The translations under genes and the position numbers were made by a program. Source: Micropterix aruncella (lineage: Eukaryota; Arthropoda; Insecta; Lepidoptera; Micropterigidae). From it: a stretch of DNA of 64,000 nt. This document shows positions 57,601 to 64,000 of the stretch, piece by piece; the first letter of the stretch is position 1; each line of letters starts with the position of its first letter. Location of the stretch: positions 17,698,075 to 17,762,074 of the forward strand of contig OX155963.1 in NCBI GenBank assembly GCA_944548615.1. The letters are read 5' to 3'. The notes under the pieces were generated by a model. It saw nothing but the letters and a program-made list of their open reading frames with translations, did not search any database and was not told where the DNA came from.

Positions 57601-58280
57601 TAGGTTTAGCATTATAAACATGGCTCCATGTTTATGCTAGTAATTATTTATTAAATCGTATATGGCAACGCTGCAATAAGGAAAATGCCACCATAAACTT
57701 TTTTAATAAAACAAAGACTCTTTACTTAGCGTTTGTATTGTTCCACAATTTGAATGATAACGTGAATAAAGGATACCTACCTATACATACGCTATATCGA
57801 CTCAGTGAAACGAAATGTTTGGGAGTGTGCTGTTTTTTAAAAGATTAATACAAGTACATAACAAAATGTTAAACGTTTCTCTGTCATTGGCCAGGAATAT
57901 TGATTGATGTGACAATGACCCTGATAAGAATCATTTTAAAGACAACTATACAATATGTATCTTATTTAGGATCGTAGGTACACGAAACGTCATGGGAAAG
58001 TGTGCCTGGATGTGTGTTTCTCTGTCATGCAAATTCTTGGTCTCATGAAATCTGATACCATTTTGGAATAGTGAGAGTCACATTTATTCATTCTCAAATG
58101 CATATATTTCTGGAATACGGTCAACCATAAATAATAATTTTAAATAATTTTGTTTAATATAATTTTAAAGAAACATTTTTACTAATTATTGAATAAAGTA
58201 TCCATAATACGCGTTTATTTAAGAGGACAATAACAGTCACTTAAAATGAGATTATGATACATACGATGATTATGATTAGA
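57601..58280. other. Unassigned stretch
   Basis: No gene recognised. Confidence 0.4.
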
Positions 58281-58600
58281 TACTACACATCTACACATCT
58301 ATTACTACACATCTACACATCTACACCTCTACACATCTACAAATCTACACATCTACATATCTGCACATCTGTACATGTGCACATCTGCACATATGGACAT
58401 CTGTACATCTACACATCTGTACATTTGCACATCTGCACATCTACACATCTGCACATCTACACATCTGCACATCTGCACATTTGCACATCCGCAAATCTGC
58501 ACATCTGCATACCTGCACATTAGCACATCTGCATATCCATATATCTGTATATCTGTGTATTCAAAATATCCGTATATTCATATCCATATATCCATATTTA
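58281..58600. repeat. CACATCTRCA minisatellite
   Basis: About 320 bp of CACATCTGCA / CACATCTACA units decaying to ATATCTGTAT and ATATCCAT at the right end. All three plus frames give repetitive open frames (for example ICTSTHL), which are not genes. Confidence 0.9.
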
Positions 58601-58844
58601 TTTATTTATTTATTTATTTCCCAAAACATAATTAACCTTACAGATAATTCCAAATCGTTAATATTTTTTCTATGCTATTATTCTAGAATATAACTAGAAT
58701 ATAACTATATAATATTATTATAATTCTACCATTATTAATATTATTATTATTCTACTCTATTACTATTATTATTATTCAAATATACAGACTATTATTCTAG
58801 ATTATACCAAACGAGAGGGCAATACGTTAGAGCGTAATATTAAA
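58601..58844. other. AT-rich stretch
   Basis: TTTA and ATT runs; nothing else. Confidence 0.5.
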
Positions 58845-60310
58845 CAATTTATTTTTTTTATTTATTTATTAATTTACAATAACTTCATATAATATGTCAT
58901 ATAAACACCATTTACATAATATGGTTGAGTTGGGGAAGATTGAGCACATCCTATGGTGAAAATGTTTATCCGCATTCCTAACTAGGTCAGAGACCCGTAT
59001 CTAGGGATGCTGATTTTTGTTTAATTGTATCGACGAGCTGACTCTTTTGATATTCTGAACTTAAGTTGTATTGCATGATACATAAGAAATATATACATAT
59101 ATACATACGCATACATACACACATACATAAATATATATATATACATACCTACACATATATATACATAGCAAATAATACACGAGATTTGATATTAGTTAGT
59201 AATATATAATTTAATAAAACAACTTAAATTATTAGCGAGAGCAATCGAGACTCCGCATACATTGGACCCCTTTCAAGCAGGTACTTCTTTATAAGTATTT
59301 TGAATGAATTTAAGTTGTTTGCATTCTTATAACTCTCATTTAAATTATTATAAAATCTCGGCGCAAGGAAGTAAAAATGCCTTTGGGCAAATGAGGACTT
59401 TACAATCGGAATATTATAATTCGACCCAGTAGCTTGCCTTGTGTTTTTAGTTTGTTGGCTTCTTGTCTGCTGATCCTTGATTCTGTGAAACTCAATTAGT
59501 AATTGTTTTATGAATAATTGCCTCACATCAAGTACTCCATATTCTGTAAAGAGTTTCGCTGAGGGGTATCTAGGGGGTTTTTTATTGATGACCTATAGAA
59601 TCAGCTTCTGCGCATTGATCAAAGGAAGGAGTACTTGTGTGGTACAGCCACCCCATGCAATTGTGCCATAGGACCACAGGCTTTGGCACAACGCCATATA
59701 CACAGTTTTGAGAAGGGGCTTTGGTAGAATATTTCGAAGCTCTCTAAACACGTAGGCGAGTTTCCTTGTTCTTGTGGCTAGGTTGCTTACATGTTGCTTC
59801 CATGTCAATGTTGCATCTATAGTGACACCCAGATACTTATATTCCCTAGTCCTTTCAATGGTTTGACAATTGCAGACGTCAGATCTAGAGCAAAAAGTTG
59901 AGTGCATTGTTAGTTGGTTTTCGGTTTCTGAATTATTTATTGTTGCCTTGATGTGAAATTGTATAACTTTAGTCTTAGAAATATTTAAAGTGAGAATATG
60001 GTTGTCGAGCCACTGCTTCGTCAGATTTAGGTTCGATTGAGCTTTGCGGTATGCATCTTCCCAATTGTTAGCAGACGTAAGTAACACGGTGTCATCCGCT
60101 AACGCCACTATTTTTCCTTTTATTGGTAGATCACATAAATCATTTATGTATATTAGGAACAATACGGGTCCCAAGACGCTACCTTGGGGAACACCGAAAG
60201 ATACATTAAGTGGCGCGCTTTGTCGATCATGTATCGACGTTGTTTGCGTCCTTCCCTCAAGGTAGCTTTGGAACCACTGCAATGCTGTGTCATTTATTCC
60301 ATAATGTTCC
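58845..60310 (-). pseudogene. 5'-truncated LINE with LADD active site
   Basis: Minus strand: MQWFQSYLEGRTQTT, VPQGSVLGPVLFLIYINDL, the catalytic region VALADDTVLLTS (LADD, normally F/YADD), LNISKTKVIQF, EYKYLGVTIDATLTWKQHV and LWSYGTIAWGG up to a frame break at 59593, then the C-terminal tail (59224-59526: QRHFYFLAPRFYNNLN). The 3' UTR ends in AATAAATAAAT-type repeats near 58850-58880. The RT fingers are missing beyond 60310. Confidence 0.8.
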
Positions 60311-60359
60311 AGTGCTTACTTACATATATCCAATGATTATCTAACCTTTCTTATTAACA

Positions 60360-60402
60360 CTACTTCTACTTCTTCTACTTCTACTTCTACTTCTTCTTAG
60401 GT
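60360..60402. repeat. CTTCTA microsatellite
   Basis: Short (CTTCTA)n/(CTT)n run. Confidence 0.85.
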
Positions 60403-60469
60403 ACTACTTTTTAACAACCTTAACTACTGCGTACTACATATTTACCTAATACTTGATTGCTAAGAAATG

Positions 60470-61660
60470 CCATTACCCTACTTTGCAGTTGTGCGTGGTT
60501 GTGCTAAGTTCACCGTCCAAATATTCAATTCTGGCTCAGCCGAACATAGTGCATTTAGGGTACGAAGCGTCCGCACCGTGAAGCAGTGTTGAACGATGTT
60601 AGTTTTAGCTCGCTGTAACGCGAATAATACGTGAGTAATTGGCGGGTACAAACAGACCGATTCTTCTAAGGATGGTCGGATTATCAACGAAACCCCTAAG
60701 CAGTTTATATATGTGGCAGATTGCCAGCCAATCTCTTCTTACGCTTAGTGAGTTGTACCCAACCATCCCCAGAATAAATGCCGTAGGATATAGGAATGGA
60801 TAATATCCATGCTGTTTGTACAGTAACCTCAGAAAGCGTTTCTTTATACTCTCCAGCTTGGATATGTAGCTATTTTCGTAAGGACTCCATATTGCCGCGT
60901 TGACTCCTAATCTGCTCCGAATTAGGGAATTGAATAGGAGGCACATAACAAATGTGTTGTTGAACTGCCTCATGCTCCTCATTACAAAACCTAGCAATTT
61001 GTAAGAATTATCAACTAGGGTGTAGATGTGCTGTCTGTATGTCAACCGTGAAAGGTCACTCCTAGGTCCCTTGTTTGATTCACTCGTGATAGTGCCTTGC
61101 CAACAATGTCATAACTATGTACAAGCGGTGCGTCACTTCGCGAGTACGTCATGATAGATCATTTTCCGGTATTGAAGTATACCTATATAGCTTGTGGTTT
61201 ATGCTCCAAAGATACACGGTGTCTATGTCATCCTGCAGTAATGCACAGCATTCTTTACTGCCCGTTCTTGGGAATAATTTTAGGTCATCAAAATTAGGCA
61301 GTTGGTTTTTGTAACCACGTCAGGCAATGTATTCACGAGCAAATTAAACAGAACTGCAGGAGTGTATGTGAGCACCCCACTGTTGCCAGTTCCCTGAGCA
61401 ATATGTCATTATCGACCCGGTCGAATGCTTTTCGAAAGTCAAAATAGGCTACGTCCACCTGACAACCTCTCTGGGAGTCAAATTGTTCCGCTACGTATTC
61501 AGTGAACACTGAGAGGTTTGTAGTGGTGGAACGTCCTGGCCGAAAGCCATGCTGAGCGTCTGATAACTTTCCACTTACCTGTGTCGCTCTGTCGCGTTTT
61601 GTTAACCCCTCAAATGTGAGGCGTCCAATAATTGATGCCTTGGCAAAATGTATACAAAAT
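60470..61660 (-). pseudogene. Jockey-like LINE, relative of 51738-53565
   Basis: Minus strand from right to left: DAQHGFRPGRSTTTNLSVF, VDVAYFDFRKAFDRVDNDIL, AVLFNLLVNTLPDVV, then NFDDLKLF where MFADD should be (the Ala codon is lost), then QFNNTFVMCLLFNSLIRSRL, GYYPFLYPTAFILGMVGYN and FVDNPTILRRIGLFVP. Several frameshifts. The C-terminal tail is clearly homologous to that of 51738-53565 (YGYYPYLYPTSFLLGMVGYN there). Inactive. Confidence 0.8.
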
Positions 61661-61800
61661 GTATATAAATTTATATAAATGTAAATATAAATGTAAATGT
61701 GCGCAGCTTTATAGTAATCCGCTCTATAGTAATGCTATAGCTCTATAGTAAACCCCGCTCTATGTAAATGTAAATGTAAATGTAAATATACTAAGCTCCT
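61661..61800. repeat. AAATGT tandem repeats
   Basis: Two clusters of (TAAATG)n-like units separated by CTCTATAGTA repeats. Confidence 0.7.
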
Positions 61801-61804
61801 ATTT

Positions 61805-61906
61805 TAGTTCACGAGGAAACGAAGTCTATATGAGATATTCAGACCAAAAATTTTACAATGAGATTTCGGCCCAACAAGGCATCTGTGTACCAAATCTCAA
61901 GTATAT
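61805..61906. repeat. Fragment of repeat family B
   Basis: ATATGAGATATTCAGACC, GAGATTTCGGCCC and GGCATCTGTGTACC match 55440-55505; preceded by TTCACGAGGAAACG as in the MITE at 46946. Confidence 0.5.
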
Positions 61907-61907
61907 A

Positions 61908-63105
61908 AATAAATACAAACGGAGCTGCCATGGAATTCACCCACCGGAGTCGGGCCCATCATAATTCTATTTTTTTTACACTTCTGGGGGGTGAGCAGTG
62001 GATTCCGGACTTACGAACCGGCTGTGGTAGGTTTAGGACAGCTGTCTTGCCACATGTGAGCGTTCACCTTACCACCCATTCACTCCCCCTTCGAAGCCAT
62101 AGAATTTGAGATGCGCAAATCGCAGTTTTAGATAATTTTTCTAAGAAAGAGTTGATTATTTTTCTGGAAAGGCCAAGATCTTTAAAGAGGTGAAATAGAG
62201 ATTTAGCTGGCAGGCCACGAGCGCCAACTTCCACCGCGTGAAGGTGAACAGTGAAGCCGTTCCGGGTTACGGCATTTGCAAGATCATGGTATTTATTTAA
62301 TTGTACTCGTGGTCTTTTGGGATATTTGATTCCCATGGAACAGTTAATTCTACAATAAGAGCCACCTTCCGAGATAGAGAGTAAACAGTTATATCTGGAC
62401 GAAGGGCTGTGCATCCGAGAATTTCAGGGAATTTATACTGCTTAGAGACCGAATCAACCTGCAGAATCCAATCTGTAGCTTTCTCGATTATTGAGAAAGG
62501 TTTTGTAGTTAAATGTTTTTTGCCTTTAGAGCCATCCCGCACAAACTGTATTGGGGGTTTGGAGGATACTGTCAAACCCTTGTTGGCACGAGCCACTGAG
62601 AGACTAATTACCTCGCGAATAACAGCGAGAACTTTGTCATGGCGGTAAGTGTACCGTCCTTGATCTAAGGCCACCTTGCAGCCAGCTAGAATGTGTCTAG
62701 CTGTGCAAGGGGTATTGCTACAGAGGGGACAAGAACTATCCTCGGCAAAGCTCCAACGAGCGAGGTTACTGGGGTCTGGAAGTGTATGCTGAAAGGCATT
62801 CAAATAAAATTTCAGCATCTCTGGCGTCCAGTCATAGAGCATTACCTTCCAGTGCATTGGAGGCGGAATGCAAAAGTCCCCGATTGTTGTCCAATCATTC
62901 TGGCATTGAAGGCCAATAGCATGAGCCATACTCTTGCTGTCGTAATCTCCCAGCAAAAGAGACTTCTTCAAGTCCACGTCGCTCGTGGTTGTACTGCCAT
63001 ACCCCAGACCAGTGCCATTCTGGCTGATTCCAGTAAGGAACTTTTTGTGGAAGTCTACGCGGGCTTGTAGATCATTTGAATCACTACGGCCACTTAGTCA
63101 CTAAA
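61908..63105 (-). pseudogene. R2-superfamily-like LINE, longest copy (CCHC motif plus endonuclease)
   Basis: The minus-strand frame runs from about 63098 (LSGRSDSNDLQARVDFHKK) through TWTPEMLKFY-like sequence, a CPLC-x8-H-x4-C knuckle (C-x2-C-x8-H-x4-C, the motif between RT and endonuclease of RLE LINEs), KVALDQGRYTYRHDKVL, FVRDGSKGKK, and RPDI-x14-E in ELTVPWE. At about 62300 one base is missing relative to the two sister copies (GAGTACAATTAA versus GAGTACAAATTA), causing a premature stop; the remaining tail is open to 62064. The 3' UTR ends CTCCGTTTGTATTT without poly(A). The RT lies beyond the truncation. Confidence 0.75.
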
Positions 63106-63345
63106 ATATTATGTAAAATAGTAGGAAAATAATTTGGAGAAAAAAGAAACCAGATGTTAAATGAAACTACCGCTGCATAATGTTAACGTTTTTATTAAAA
63201 AAAACTTTTGTACTCCAGACGTAAACGTAATCATTACTTGTTTCACAATAAATTAATGATAATTGTACTAAAATTAATTAAACCAATGCGTTTGGATTTA
63301 AGTACTTTAATACTCTTAAAAATCAGTCAGGGTATTCGAGTGAAT
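63106..63345. other. 3' flank of the 5'-nucleotidase gene
   Basis: AT-rich. Minus-strand 3' UTR presumably starts at 63345; a candidate AATAAA lies in the TTTATT-containing stretch near 63190 read on the minus strand. No other feature. Confidence 0.4.
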
Positions 63346-64000
63346 TTACAATCTCTTCGATGATCGTCTTAATCTGTTGATGTTGTTGACTTCGCCTTTT
63401 AGAGTTATTCTTCCAGACACTTCTGGATAGACGGGACTCCGCCTTTTAAGGAAGTCTGTGAGAGTGTGAACTTCATCGTAAGCTCTCAGTTGGACGTTTG
63501 TGGTGTTGTCTCTAAACATGAAATATCCGTCCCCTCCTCCAGTCAGAAAAGAGGTTATTAAAATATCGTACGACGCTGTTAGTACTAAGGGGAAGTACTG
63601 AGGGATGTAACACGTAGGACCGCATCGCATCAATACCGATACGACCCTAGAGCCTGGTGGGTTCGATAGATCGTACGTGACTCGAACTCCAGACATTTGC
63701 AGAAAAGCTCCGGGCATTTCTAGCTTATTGTAGTGGTAAACGGATCTTTCCAATGCTGATAAGAGTATGGCTCCCGATACTGTAACTTTTGCTACAGCAT
63801 TATCGAAAGGTAAAGTCGTTAGTAGATCTCCTTTAGTGATGCTTCCGCTGACAGCTCTGGCGTTTATAGAAGAACGTATACCGCCACCTTGCAAAAAAGC
63901 GACGGGTGTATCCGACCAGCCTCTATCCTCTTCGTATCCCAGTGTAGAGTAATACACCATCGAATCAGTTATCAAATTTCCTAAATTACACTCTTTCAGT
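63346..64000 (-). CDS. 5'-nucleotidase/apyrase family protein, C-terminal part (5' end outside window)
   Basis: Open from the right edge (frame set by codon ending at 63999) to TAA 63346-63348, 217 residues visible. Family landmarks: ECNLGNLITDSM (residues 3-14), LQGGGIRSSI (36-45, substrate-binding GGGIR), GSITKGDLLTTLPFDNAV (52-69), a VSGAILLSALE segment (74-84) and the C-terminal signature GGGDGYFMF (154-162). These belong to the C-terminal nucleoside-binding domain of metallophosphoesterase-type 5'-nucleotidases that hydrolyse extracellular AMP (or ATP/ADP in apyrases). The protein ends in a basic tail (RLRRSSKRL) without a hydrophobic GPI-anchor signal, suggesting a secreted form. Catalytic metal-binding residues lie upstream, outside the window. 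Confidence 0.9.
   Translation of the reverse strand, partial: LKECNLGNLITDSMVYYSTLGYEEDRGWSDTPVAFLQGGGIRSSINARAVSGSITKGDLLTTLPFDNAVAKVTVSGAILLSALERSVYHYNKLEMPGAFLQMSGVRVTYDLSNPPGSRVVSVLMRCGPTCYIPQYFPLVLTASYDILITSFLTGGGDGYFMFRDNTTNVQLRAYDEVHTLTDFLKRRSPVYPEVSGRITLKGEVNNINRLRRSSKRL

Noticed and set aside
58254..58635. Repetitive open frames reading ICTSTHLHIC
   Set aside because: All are frames of the CACATCTRCA minisatellite.

Overview
The window looks like a transposon-rich, AT-rich insect genome, most probably lepidopteran. The reasons are a three-exon MADF-BESS gene (an arthropod-typical architecture), spliced short-exon genes, mariner, hAT and Harbinger-type DNA elements, many 5'-truncated non-LTR retrotransposons, tRNA-derived SINEs and several large foldback repeats. 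No bacterial, rRNA or CRISPR features are visible. The species assignment is inference; gene structures were read by eye from splice consensus, phase and family motifs.

Host genes. (1) Complement 5872-9407: a complete MADF-BESS DNA-binding protein (252 aa) in three phase-compatible exons, with a hAT element carrying a perfect 8-bp target duplication in intron 2 and a 570-bp ATCA-type array in intron 1. (2) Plus strand 22991-31532: a small conserved-looking gene (121 aa from two exons, CpG-rich 5' region at about 22630-22990) whose 8.2-kb intron is packed with repeats, plus one possible 66-bp cassette exon and one 59-aa ORF. (3) Complement: three isolated terminal-exon candidates, at 33519-33758 (79 codons, unrecognised), 45258-45392 (membrane tail) and 49053-49274 (membrane tail). 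A GC-rich candidate first exon lies at 41020-41400 on the same strand. (4) Complement 63346-64000: the 3' part of a 5'-nucleotidase/apyrase-family gene that runs off the right edge.

Retrotransposons. RTE-type RT pieces lie at 1-490 and 4680-5695. Jockey/CR1-like LINEs lie at 10090-11290, 18836-19655, 34240-35215, 38335-40330, 51738-53565, 58845-60310 and 60470-61660. Three copies of a LINE with an R2-superfamily-like CCHC motif and restriction-like endonuclease lie at 3919-4403, 18189-18835 and 61908-63105. RNase H fragments lie at 46128 and 51130. SINE copies lie at 820, 11655, 42560 and 37505.

DNA elements and structural repeats. Two related mariners in opposite orientation (9690-11650, interrupted by a LINE, and 42305-43345), a third degenerate mariner (56318-57460), several MITEs with recognisable target duplications, two ~600-bp foldback elements (14353, 54311), a 1.5-kb inverted repeat (16310-17830), a direct/inverted triplet of ~600-bp units (23401-25252), and an unclassified GC-rich tandem/inverted array with a ~696-bp period (33885-36965) that has a diverged copy at 27590 and a 42-bp chip at 47026 flanked by 15-bp direct repeats.

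The window therefore reads as a few small host genes, mostly on the minus strand, in a matrix of nested mobile elements. I see no operon-like or defence-like gene system. The most unusual signals are structural: the GC-rich array, the inverted triplet, the paired foldbacks and the small membrane-tail exons.
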